8,909 nt of DNA, taken from UBA9410 sp036123585 (GTDB lineage Bacteria > Actinomycetota > Acidimicrobiia > Acidimicrobiales > MedAcidi-G1). Positions 1 to 5,397 of the stretch are shown here, piece by piece. Within the stretch, counting starts at the first letter, position 1, and the number at the start of each line of letters is the position of its first letter. The notes under the pieces are model-generated. The model did not search any database. It had not been told where the DNA came from and saw only the letters and a program-made list of their open reading frames with translations. The position numbers and the translations under genes were made by a program. The stretch is taken from positions 1-8,909 of the forward strand of contig JAZADN010000113.1 of NCBI GenBank assembly GCA_036123585.1, read 5' to 3'.

Positions 1-153
1 GTGTTCACTCCGGACACTGACCTGCGGTGCCGTTACCTGCACGATCATTGGATAGCCATCAATTCAGCCACGACGATGAGCCCGAACATCACCACATTCA
101 CGAGACGGAAGGCCATCCGGTTGAACGTGCCGAGCCTTCACGAACCACGACCA

Positions 154-240
154 TGGTGCCCGGGGCGGGACTTGAACCCGCACGACCTCGCGGCCAGAGG
201 ATTTTGAGTCCCCCGCGTCTGCCAATTCCGCCACCCGGGC
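154..240 (-). tRNA. tRNA-Leu, anticodon CAA
   Basis: The minus strand folds into a complete class II tRNA of 87 nt including an encoded 3' CCA. The 7-bp acceptor stem is GCCCGGG paired with CCCGGGC, followed by discriminator A and CCA. The D-arm is GCG/CGC, the anticodon stem is GGGGA/TCCTC with loop CTCAAAA, the variable arm is long (15 nt, with a GGCC/GGTC stem), and the T-arm is GCGGG-TTCAAGT-CCCGC. The anticodon CAA lies at 204-206 and reads the leucine codon UUG. The long variable arm together with CAA identifies leucine. It is transcribed away from fabD, so the two share the 241-403 intergenic region. Confidence 0.97.
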
Positions 241-250
241 TCGCCGCCCG

Positions 251-256
251 ATCCTA
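251..256 (-). promoter_or_regulatory. Possible -10 element of the tRNA-Leu promoter
   Basis: On the minus strand TAGGAT fits the actinobacterial TANNNT -10 pattern and ends 10 nt before the mature tRNA 5' end, a normal distance for a short tRNA leader. No good -35 is visible; the sequence about 17-18 nt upstream only weakly resembles TTGACA. This is a pattern match in a short intergenic region. Confidence 0.3.
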
Positions 257-290
257 CCGGTGGCCTTGGGTGGCCCATCAGGTGTCCGCA

Positions 291-314
291 ACCGATCCGG
301 TGTCTCGGATCGGT
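291..314. repeat. Perfect 9-bp inverted repeat upstream of fabD (candidate operator)
   Basis: The arms ACCGATCCG (291-299) and CGGATCGGT (306-314) are exact reverse complements around a 6-nt spacer, GTGTCT. The element lies in the divergent region between tRNA-Leu and fabD. No T-run follows on either strand, so a terminator is unlikely. Its size and spacing suit a dimeric repressor or activator site. It sits just upstream of a possible fabD -10 (TACCAT, 332-337) and would overlap the -35 position. Fatty-acid operons in other bacteria are controlled from such sites by regulators such as FasR or FapR, but no regulator gene is visible here. Confidence 0.45.
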
Positions 315-331
315 CCCGGCTTCCAGACACC

Positions 332-337
332 TACCAT
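332..337 (+). promoter_or_regulatory. Possible -10 element of the fabD operon promoter
   Basis: TACCAT matches TANNNT and would start transcription near 344, giving a leader of about 60 nt before the fabD ATG. The sequence 17 nt upstream (309-314) is not a recognisable -35 and forms the right arm of the inverted repeat. The 10-bp palindrome GGCCTAGGCC (340-349) would cover the start site. This is a weak pattern match only. Confidence 0.25.
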
Positions 338-393
338 GTGGCCTAGGCCTGCTTGGCCGCGCTTGAGGGCGGGGGCACAGCTCCACGCCATCC

Positions 394-400
394 GAGGAGA
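394..400 (+). promoter_or_regulatory. Ribosome binding site that fixes the fabD start
   Basis: GAGGAGA stands just before ATG 404, with about 4 nt between the AGGAG core and the start codon. An in-frame ATG at 353 would add 17 residues of non-family sequence and has no comparable site. The conserved FabD N-terminus (IAFTYSGQGSQ) begins directly after ATG 404, so the shorter start is preferred. Confidence 0.8.
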
Positions 401-403
401 CCG

Positions 404-1591
404 ATGATCGCCTTCACCTATTCCGGCCAGGGGTCGCAGCAACCCGGCATGGGTGCCGCTTGGGCCGACCATGAGGCTTGGGAACTGGTCGACGAGGCGT
501 CCGAGGCCACAGGCCGTGACGTGGCCCACCTCTTGCTCGATGCCGATGCTGAGGAACTCCGCGAAACCCGCAACGCCCAACTGGCCACCTTTGTCACCAG
601 CATGGTGATCCTCGATGCCGTCACCAGACTCGGCATCGACGCCGCTGGGCACGCCGGCCACAGCCTCGGGGAGTACAGCGCCCTCACCGCGTCCGGCGCT
701 CTCGACTTCGGCGACGCCGTGCAAATCGTGGTCGAACGGGGCGAGGCCATGCAGATCGCCACCCAGGAGCCAGTCGGCACCATGGCCGCCGTACTCGGCC
801 TCGACGACGACGGTGTGGCCGATGCCTGTGCCTCAGTTGACGGCGACGTGTGGATAGCCAACTACAACGCCCCCGGCCAGGTGGTCATCGCCGGCGCTCC
901 CGACGCAGTGGCAGCCGCCGGCGACGCCGCCAAGGAACGGGGCGCCAAGCGATGTACCGGTCTAGAGGTCGCCGGAGCCTTCCACACCCCATTCATGGCT
1001 CCGGCGCGAGACCGCCTGTCGGCTGCCATCGACGCCACCGAGATCCGGGCCCCCGAAGGCGTCGTCGTGGCCAACGCGGACGCCTTGGTCCACGACAACC
1101 CCGCCACCTGGCAGGCACTGATGAACGCCCAGTTGTGCAGTCCGGTGCGTTGGTGCCAAAGCCTCCAGACCTTGTCCGAGGCCGGCTTCACCACCTTCGT
1201 GGAACTTGGTCCCGGCAACGTCCTAACCGGCCTCGTGAAACGCACCCTGCAGGACGCGACCCGCCTGAACGTCAACACTCCCCACCACCTCGACGCCCTA
1301 TTGGACGCCCTCGCTCCGCCTACCCCCACCGAAGGTGGCGAGGACACCGGCCCCGTGGAGGGAGAGCACCTCTTCGCCACTGACCGCATGGTGGTCAGCC
1401 CAGCCACCGGCGTGTTCACGCCCGTCGACGGCATCGGCCCCGGCCAGGTGGTGGCCGCCGGGGCCCTCCTCGGTCACATCGGCGCCACCGAGGTCCACTC
1501 GCCGTTCGCCGGCGAGTTCATGGGCTGGCTGGCCGTCGACACCGAGCGGGTCACCGCCTCCAAGCCGATTGCCTGGCTCCGAGCCCATTAG
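404..1591 (+). CDS. fabD: Malonyl-CoA:ACP transacylase with C-terminal biotinyl/lipoyl-like domain
   Basis: FabD moves the malonyl group from coenzyme A to the phosphopantetheine arm of acyl carrier protein in the cytoplasm, supplying the extender unit for type II fatty-acid synthesis. Of 395 residues, about 1-303 form the transacylase. The oxyanion-loop motif SGQGSQ is at 7-12, nucleophile Ser87 lies in GHSLGE, the malonate-binding Arg is R112 in ERGEAMQ, catalytic His194 lies in GAFHTPFM, and the family end motif VELGPGNVLTGL is at 266-277. Typical FabD is about 310 residues. Here a Pro/Gly/Glu-rich linker (about 303-320) leads to an extra domain (about 321-395) that looks like a biotinyl/lipoyl barrel but lacks the AMKM lysine hairpin. 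It is the first gene of fabD-fabG-acpP-fabF, with fabG 31 nt downstream. The enzyme call is secure; the role of the extra domain is unknown. Confidence 0.96.
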   Translation: MIAFTYSGQGSQQPGMGAAWADHEAWELVDEASEATGRDVAHLLLDADAEELRETRNAQLATFVTSMVILDAVTRLGIDAAGHAGHSLGEYSALTASGALDFGDAVQIVVERGEAMQIATQEPVGTMAAVLGLDDDGVADACASVDGDVWIANYNAPGQVVIAGAPDAVAAAGDAAKERGAKRCTGLEVAGAFHTPFMAPARDRLSAAIDATEIRAPEGVVVANADALVHDNPATWQALMNAQLCSPVRWCQSLQTLSEAGFTTFVELGPGNVLTGLVKRTLQDATRLNVNTPHHLDALLDALAPPTPTEGGEDTGPVEGEHLFATDRMVVSPATGVFTPVDGIGPGQVVAAGALLGHIGATEVHSPFAGEFMGWLAVDTERVTASKPIAWLRAH

Positions 1592-1606
1592 CCGGCCCCT
1601 TCCACC

Positions 1607-1614
1607 AAAGGAGA
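1607..1614 (+). promoter_or_regulatory. Strong ribosome binding site of fabG
   Basis: AAAGGAGA lies 8 nt before ATG 1623. It sets the start of fabG inside a longer open frame that runs through the end of fabD in another frame. The short 31-nt gap carrying this site supports co-transcription with fabD. Confidence 0.8.
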
Positions 1615-1622
1615 CCCTCCCC

Positions 1623-2369
1623 ATGAGCGACGAGACGAACGGCCACGAACCGGGCACCAGCCGCACCGTGCTGGTCACCGGAGGCAACCGGGGCATCGGT
1701 CTGGCCTGCGCTCTGTCCTTCGCTGCCGACGGCCATCGGGTGGCCATTACCTGCCGGGGGGAGACCCCGTCGGAGGCTGTCGAAGCGGGCCTACTCGCCG
1801 TGCCGTGCGACGTCACCGACACCGAGCAGGTCGACGCTGCGTTCGCTGCTGTCGAAGAGGCTCTCGGGCCGGTTGAGGTGTTGGTAGCCAACGCCGGCAT
1901 CACCCGAGACGGCCTAGTGCTACGAATGTCCGACGACGACTTCACCAGCGTGCTCGACGCCAACCTGACCGGCGCCTTTCGGACGGCCCGCCGGGCCGTC
2001 AAGGGGATGATGAAAGGCCGCTGGGGACGGATCATCCTCGTGTCGTCCATCGCCGGTCGGATCGGCCAGACCGGTCAGGCCAACTACGCCGCCTCCAAGG
2101 CCGGCCTAGTGGGCCTCGCTCGTTCGCTGGCCAAGGAGTTCGCCAGCCGCAACATCACCGTGAACGTGGTGGCCCCCGGCCCCATCGTTACCGACATGCT
2201 GGCCGCCCTGCCCGAAGAGCAGCAGCAGTCCTACGCAGAGGCCGTACCACTGGGTCGCCTGGGCCGGGTCGACGAGATCGCCGCCGCGGTGACCTTCCTG
2301 GCCTCCGACCCGGCCGGTTATGTCACCGGCGCCGTCCTGCCCGTCGATGGCGGCCTCTTCATGGGCTGA
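1623..2369 (+). CDS. fabG: 3-oxoacyl-ACP reductase (MabA/FabG1-like)
   Basis: FabG reduces 3-oxoacyl-ACP to (R)-3-hydroxyacyl-ACP with NADPH in the cytosolic elongation cycle. The 248-residue protein is a classical short-chain dehydrogenase. The cofactor loop TGGNRGIG is at 19-26, NAG at 90-92 and the structural Asn at N114 (DANL). The catalytic triad is Ser142, Tyr155 and Lys159 (NYAASK), followed by the APGPIVTDM loop. The terminal PVDGGLFMG matches the family end. Arg45 after the second strand (TCRG) is the type of residue that selects NADPH. The pattern VLVTGGNRGIG...DGHRVAIT.RG followed by GPVEVLV.NAG closely recalls mycobacterial MabA. The first 13 residues precede the fold and are probably disordered. 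It follows fabD by 31 nt with a strong ribosome site. Confidence 0.95.
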   Translation: MSDETNGHEPGTSRTVLVTGGNRGIGLACALSFAADGHRVAITCRGETPSEAVEAGLLAVPCDVTDTEQVDAAFAAVEEALGPVEVLVANAGITRDGLVLRMSDDDFTSVLDANLTGAFRTARRAVKGMMKGRWGRIILVSSIAGRIGQTGQANYAASKAGLVGLARSLAKEFASRNITVNVVAPGPIVTDMLAALPEEQQQSYAEAVPLGRLGRVDEIAAAVTFLASDPAGYVTGAVLPVDGGLFMG

Positions 2370-2487
2370 GCGTCGTCAAGACGCACCTGGTGCCCTGCGC
2401 CACAATCCTTCCCGCCTCGTGCCTCCCCGCCCTAGGGTGAGGCCCGCTAATCGTCGACCAGACACCGAAGAGAAACGGAGCATCACG

Positions 2488-2724
2488 GTGAGCGATGACA
2501 ACTTCGAACGGTTCAAGCAGTGCGCTGTGGAGGTCCTCTCGGTGGAGGCCGACCAGGTCACTCCCGAAGCTTCCTTCGCCGACGACCTCGACGCCGACAG
2601 CCTCGATCTGGTCGAGTTGGTCATGGCGCTCGAGGAAGAATTCGGCGTGAATGTCGAGGAGGAGGAACTCGAGGGCATCACCACCATTGGTGCCGCCTAC
2701 GAGCTCATCACCGGCAAGCTCTAA
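2488..2724 (+). CDS. acpP: Acyl carrier protein
   Basis: AcpP carries growing acyl chains as thioesters on a 4'-phosphopantetheine arm and presents them to FabD, FabF, FabG and FabZ. The 78-residue, highly acidic protein has the family length. The prosthetic-group site is Ser38 in DADSLD, and the recognition helix LDLVELVMALEEEFGV follows. The start is GTG 2488, read as Met, with CGGAG at 2476-2480 seven nt upstream. The open frame extends further upstream, but that part is not ACP-like and lies in the intergenic region. The gene is 118 nt from fabG and its stop codon overlaps the fabF start. That gap holds a 5-bp hairpin right after the fabG stop (2370-2384) and a TAGGGT that could be a -10, so a second internal promoter is possible but unproven. 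Confidence 0.95.
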   Translation: MSDDNFERFKQCAVEVLSVEADQVTPEASFADDLDADSLDLVELVMALEEEFGVNVEEEELEGITTIGAAYELITGKL

Positions 2725-3896
2725 TGGTCCGGCGTCGGGTCGCCGTCACCGGCCTGGGGGTCGTCGCCACGTGCGGTGTCGGAACCGACGCGTTCTGGGA
2801 CGGCCTGTGCGGGCCCGCCCCCGAGGGCCACCGGGTCGTCCTTGACTTCGACCCCACGCCCCACTTCGAGAACCCCAAGGAGGTACGGCGGAGCGACCGT
2901 TGTACCCAGTTCGCCATCGCCGCTGCCGACATGGCCCTTGAGCAGGCCGGCTCCCTGACCGCCGAACCGTCCCGAAAGGGCGTGTTCATCGGCACTGGCA
3001 TCGGTGGGATTCAAACCCTAGAGGAGCAGATCCTCGTCATGGCAGAGAAGGGCGCCCGCCGGGTGTCACCGTTCCTCGTGCCGATGATGATGCCCAACGC
3101 CGCCCCCGCTGCCGTCTCGATGAAACACGGCTTCCAAGGCCCGGCCGAGAACACCTGCACGGCGTGTGCAGCAGGCACCCACGCCCTGGCCAACGCAGCC
3201 CGGCTCATCGCCCACGGCCGCTGCGACGTGGTACTGGCCGGAGGCAGCGAGGCGCCTTTCGTGGACGCCGCGGTGGCCGGCTTCACCAATATGACCGCCT
3301 TTTCGTCGACCGGGATCTCCCGACCGTTCGACGCCGAACGCGACGGATTCGTCATGGGCGAGGGAGCAGGCGTGCTGTGCCTCGAGGAATGGGAGATGGC
3401 CGAGGCCCGCGGGGCGGACATCCTCGGGGAACTTCTGGGCGGCGCCAGTACGGCCGACGCCCACCACATCACCGCCCCCTCCCCTGGCGGTAGGGGCGCC
3501 ATCACCTGTATGCGCCTCGCCCTCGAGGAGGCCGACGTCGACGCTTCGCAGGTCTGTCACGTAAACGCCCATGGCACCTCGACGCCGCTGAACGACATGG
3601 CCGAAGCGGTTGCCATGGCCGAGGTATTCGGTGCCGATGGCCCGAGGGTGACCTCCACTAAGGGCATCACCGGTCACGCCCTGGGCGCAGCGGGTGCTAT
3701 CGAGGCCGTGGCCGTGGTCCTAGCCATGCAGAACGGCCTGATCCCACCGACTGCCGGCTACGCCACCCCCGACCCGGAAATGCCCGCCATCGACATCGTC
3801 GCTGGATCCCCAGCCCCCTGGGAACCGGGCATCTCCATGTCGAACTCATTCGGGTTCGGCGGCCACAACGGCAGCGTCATCCTCGGCCCCGCCTGA
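2724..3896 (+). CDS. fabF: 3-oxoacyl-ACP synthase II (KasA/FabF-like condensing enzyme)
   Basis: FabF extends acyl-ACP by two carbons through decarboxylative condensation with malonyl-ACP. The 390-residue protein has the full elongating ketoacyl-synthase triad: nucleophile Cys148 in TACAAGTHA, His283 in NAHGTSTPLND and His318 in KGITGHALGAAG. The C-terminal gate motif is SFGFGGHNGS (375-384), with His where many FabF proteins have Thr, as in mycobacterial KasA. The protein is about 20 residues shorter than usual FabF. The missing part lies after residue 30, where the loop before the VRRSDRCTQFA helix is shortened. ATG 2724 overlaps the acpP stop by one base (TAATG), which implies translational coupling and explains the lack of a clear ribosome site. 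It is the last gene of the operon and converges on fabZ 28 nt away; I see no clear terminator there. Confidence 0.94.
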   Translation: MVRRRVAVTGLGVVATCGVGTDAFWDGLCGPAPEGHRVVLDFDPTPHFENPKEVRRSDRCTQFAIAAADMALEQAGSLTAEPSRKGVFIGTGIGGIQTLEEQILVMAEKGARRVSPFLVPMMMPNAAPAAVSMKHGFQGPAENTCTACAAGTHALANAARLIAHGRCDVVLAGGSEAPFVDAAVAGFTNMTAFSSTGISRPFDAERDGFVMGEGAGVLCLEEWEMAEARGADILGELLGGASTADAHHITAPSPGGRGAITCMRLALEEADVDASQVCHVNAHGTSTPLNDMAEAVAMAEVFGADGPRVTSTKGITGHALGAAGAIEAVAVVLAMQNGLIPPTAGYATPDPEMPAIDIVAGSPAPWEPGISMSNSFGFGGHNGSVILGPA

Positions 3897-3924
3897 GAGC
3901 GGACGGCCCCTCTACCGGGTCAGA

Positions 3925-4359
3925 TCAGACGAAGACGAACATCAACTCGCAGCGGCAAGCCTCCTCGCCATCCACCGTGGCTCGGCCAGTCCCCTTTCCG
4001 GCCCGGGATGACACCCGCCCCAGTTCCACCTCAAGGTCCAGGCGTTCGCCCGGAACCACCTGGCGACGGAACCGGACTCCGTCGAGACCGCCGAAGAGTG
4101 CCAGACGACCCGCGAAGTCCGGACGGGTCAGCAGCGCATAGGCACCCAGCTGGGCGATCGACTCGCACATGAGTACCCCAGGCAGGGTGGGCCTCCCCGG
4201 GAAGTGTCCGGCGAAGAACGCCTCGTCACCGGACAGATCCCAGTACCCCCTGGCCCTCTCCCCGACCGTGACCTCCGTGACCTCGGTGAGTAGGAGGAAC
4301 GGGTCCCGGTGCGGGATCACGTCCTCTGGGCGGGGCAGGGCGTCGGAAACGGTTGTCAT
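3925..4359 (-). CDS. fabZ: 3-hydroxyacyl-ACP dehydratase, FabZ family
   Basis: FabZ removes water from (R)-3-hydroxyacyl-ACP to give trans-2-enoyl-ACP. The 144-residue single hot-dog protein has family length. It shows the substrate motif IPHRDPFLLL at 15-24, the catalytic His52 in GHFPGRPTLPGVL and the catalytic Glu66 in LMCESIAQ, with the usual spacing of 14. The ATG at 4359 has GGAG five nt upstream (4365-4368). It converges on fabF rather than joining the fab operon. Upstream on the same strand is the HU gene, with a 12-bp hairpin between them, so its expression may depend on read-through or on a promoter I cannot see. Close alternatives such as FabA are less likely, because length and motifs match FabZ. 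Confidence 0.93.
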   Translation of the reverse strand: MTTVSDALPRPEDVIPHRDPFLLLTEVTEVTVGERARGYWDLSGDEAFFAGHFPGRPTLPGVLMCESIAQLGAYALLTRPDFAGRLALFGGLDGVRFRRQVVPGERLDLEVELGRVSSRAGKGTGRATVDGEEACRCELMFVFV

Positions 4360-4390
4360 GGGAACTCCAGATGGAACGTGGTGGGAAACA

Positions 4391-4424
4391 GCCGAGGCCG
4401 GGGCGTCACCACCCCGGCCTCGGT
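4391..4424 (-). terminator. Strong hairpin between the HU gene and fabZ: terminator or attenuator
   Basis: Arms at 4392-4403 and 4412-4423 are perfectly complementary (12 bp, CCGAGGCCGGGG with CCCCGGCCTCGG) around an 8-nt loop. Read on the minus strand, the stem lies 46 nt past the HU stop and is followed by CTGTTTCCC, only a short T stretch. A weaker 6-bp hairpin (4445-4461) precedes it. The placement suggests termination of the HU transcript. Because the stem ends about 30 nt before the fabZ start, it could also limit transcription into fabZ. The poor T-run keeps the call moderate. Confidence 0.5.
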
Positions 4425-4469
4425 CAAGATCTCAAGTTGTCGCTGGTCGGTCTTGCCGACCTCTCACTC

Positions 4470-4784
4470 CTACCAGGAGGAGGCGGGAGGAGCCTCGGAG
4501 GCCCCGCCGCTCTTGGCAGCAGCCTTCAACTTCGAGCCCACGGACACCTTGCAGGCCTTGGTAGCCGGCACGTGAATCGACTCGCCCGTCTGGGGGTTTC
4601 GGCCCATGCGGGCGGCCCGGGTGACCTGCTCAAACGAGATCCAGCCGGGAATCGCCACCTTGTCTCCACCAGCAGCTACGGCATCGGCCACCACGTCAAA
4701 GAAGGCGTCCAGGCAGGCGCCGGCGTCCTTGTTGGACACGCCGGCGCGATCAGCCATCGCGCCGATCACATCGCTCTTGTTCAT
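4470..4784 (-). CDS. HU-family nucleoid-associated DNA-binding protein
   Basis: HU proteins bind and bend DNA as dimers and compact the nucleoid. The 104-residue product starts MNKSDVIGAMADRAGVSNKDA, the normal HU dimerisation helices. It has the DNA-binding arm ARMGRNPQTGESIHVPA at 58-74, where Pro64 in RNP is the residue that intercalates between base pairs. The last 14 residues are a short Gly/Ser/Ala/Pro tail, unlike the long Lys-rich tails of mycobacterial HupB. Two family segments diverge: GFGTFE is replaced by GWISFE, and the usual VPAFK-like stretch after the arm by ACKVSV. ATG 4784 is chosen because AAAGGAGA stands 6 nt upstream; an in-frame TTG at 4835 would add 17 non-family residues and lies at the predicted transcription start. 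Whether it is HupA- or HupB-like cannot be told here. Confidence 0.93.
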   Translation of the reverse strand: MNKSDVIGAMADRAGVSNKDAGACLDAFFDVVADAVAAGGDKVAIPGWISFEQVTRAARMGRNPQTGESIHVPATKACKVSVGSKLKAAAKSGGASEAPPASSW

Positions 4785-4790
4785 CGACCA

Positions 4791-4798
4791 TCTCCTTT
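4791..4798 (-). promoter_or_regulatory. Ribosome binding site that fixes the HU start
   Basis: Minus-strand AAAGGAGA lies 6 nt before ATG 4784 and is the same octamer found before fabG. It selects this ATG over an upstream in-frame TTG at 4835. Confidence 0.8.
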
Positions 4799-4840
4799 GT
4801 GGGTATCGGGATGGGCGTTCCCACCTCGTGGTCAAATGAC

Positions 4841-4869
4841 ATCTGAGACGCTCAGCGGCCCAATGTCAA
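4841..4869 (-). promoter_or_regulatory. Sigma-70-type promoter of the HU gene
   Basis: On the minus strand a perfect -35 TTGACA (4864-4869) is followed after exactly 17 nt by TCAGAT (4841-4846) as a -10. Transcription would begin near 4834, giving a leader of about 50 nt before the HU ATG. The -10 is imperfect, but the -35 and spacing are ideal. The spacer contains a short palindrome (CTGAG-ACG-CTCAG, 4843-4855), and another, GTCAAATGAC (4831-4840), lies at the start site; either could be an operator or chance. Confidence 0.6.
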
Positions 4870-4964
4870 GCATTTCCGACCCCAAACGCCTGCTATTTCA
4901 CGGATCTCCCGATGCCCGGATCCGCCGGCACGAATCACAACTAGCGCCAATGAGCGGCGACGGG

Positions 4965-5387
4965 TCAGTCTGTGGCGTTGACGAGATGCTGGGCGGCACT
5001 GCGGAAGTAGTCCATCACCGCGGTCTCGGCGGCCAGCGGCAGCCCCCCGCCGGCCAGTGCTGCCTCCATGCACCGCAGCCAAGCATCTCGCTCAGCCGAG
5101 GCGATCTGGAACGGGGCGTGGCGCATCCTTAGGCGGGGATGTCCCCGTTCGTCGCTGTACGCCGAAGGACCGCCCCAGTACTGGCGCAGAAAGCCGGCCA
5201 GGCGCTCCGCTGGCGGGCCCAGTTCGTCGGGATACAGGGGCCGAAGGGTCGGGTCGGCGGCCACCCCCTCGTAGAAGCGGGCAGATAGGTCGTCGAACCA
5301 GGCGTCCCCGACCATCTCGTAGAGCGTGTCGTGGACGACCCCATCGGGCGCAGTCCAGATCCGCTCCCGGCCCAAAGGCAGGCTCAC
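4965..5387 (-). CDS. Group II truncated haemoglobin (trHbO-like)
   Basis: This is a small haem protein of the 2-on-2 globin family, group II, whose members bind oxygen and ligands such as NO or peroxide. With a GTG start at 5387 the product has 140 residues. Diagnostic residues fit group II: Tyr39 at B10 (RFYEGVAADP), Tyr52 at CD1 (LYP), the block FLRQYWGGPSAYS, the proximal haem His90 in RMRHAPF and Trp103 at G8 (DAWLRCM). The spacing between these positions agrees with mycobacterial GlbO. The start is uncertain: the open frame runs back into trpA, GTG 5387 lies 10 nt past the trpA stop with only a weak purine stretch before it, and the next ATG would cut into helix A. It is probably co-transcribed and translationally coupled with trpA. 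Its link to tryptophan synthesis is unknown. Confidence 0.9.
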   Translation of the reverse strand: MSLPLGRERIWTAPDGVVHDTLYEMVGDAWFDDLSARFYEGVAADPTLRPLYPDELGPPAERLAGFLRQYWGGPSAYSDERGHPRLRMRHAPFQIASAERDAWLRCMEAALAGGGLPLAAETAVMDYFRSAAQHLVNATD

Positions 5388-5397
5388 CGGACTGATC

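Noticed and set aside
1..207. Plus-strand open frame from the window edge
   Set aside because: It runs across the whole tRNA-Leu gene on the other strand, has no recognisable motif and no ribosome site.
353..403. Longer fabD start at ATG 353
   Set aside because: The added 17 residues are not family-like, and GAGGAGA stands before ATG 404, where the conserved FabD N-terminus begins.
3897..3924. Bidirectional terminator between fabF and fabZ
   Set aside because: The 28-base gap shows no stable stem and no T-run on either strand.
4785..4835. Extended HU start at TTG 4835
   Set aside because: It lies at the predicted transcription start, adds 17 non-family residues, and the strong ribosome site points to ATG 4784.
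4901..4924. Inverted repeat CGGATC/GATCCG downstream of the globin, considered as a terminator
   Set aside because: The arms are only 6 bp with a 12-nt gap and no T-run; support is too weak for a terminator call.
4353..5132. Long plus-strand open frame opposite fabZ, HU and the globin
   Set aside because: It is antisense to convincing genes and to the HU promoter, and its sequence has no domain pattern; it is a by-product of high G+C content.
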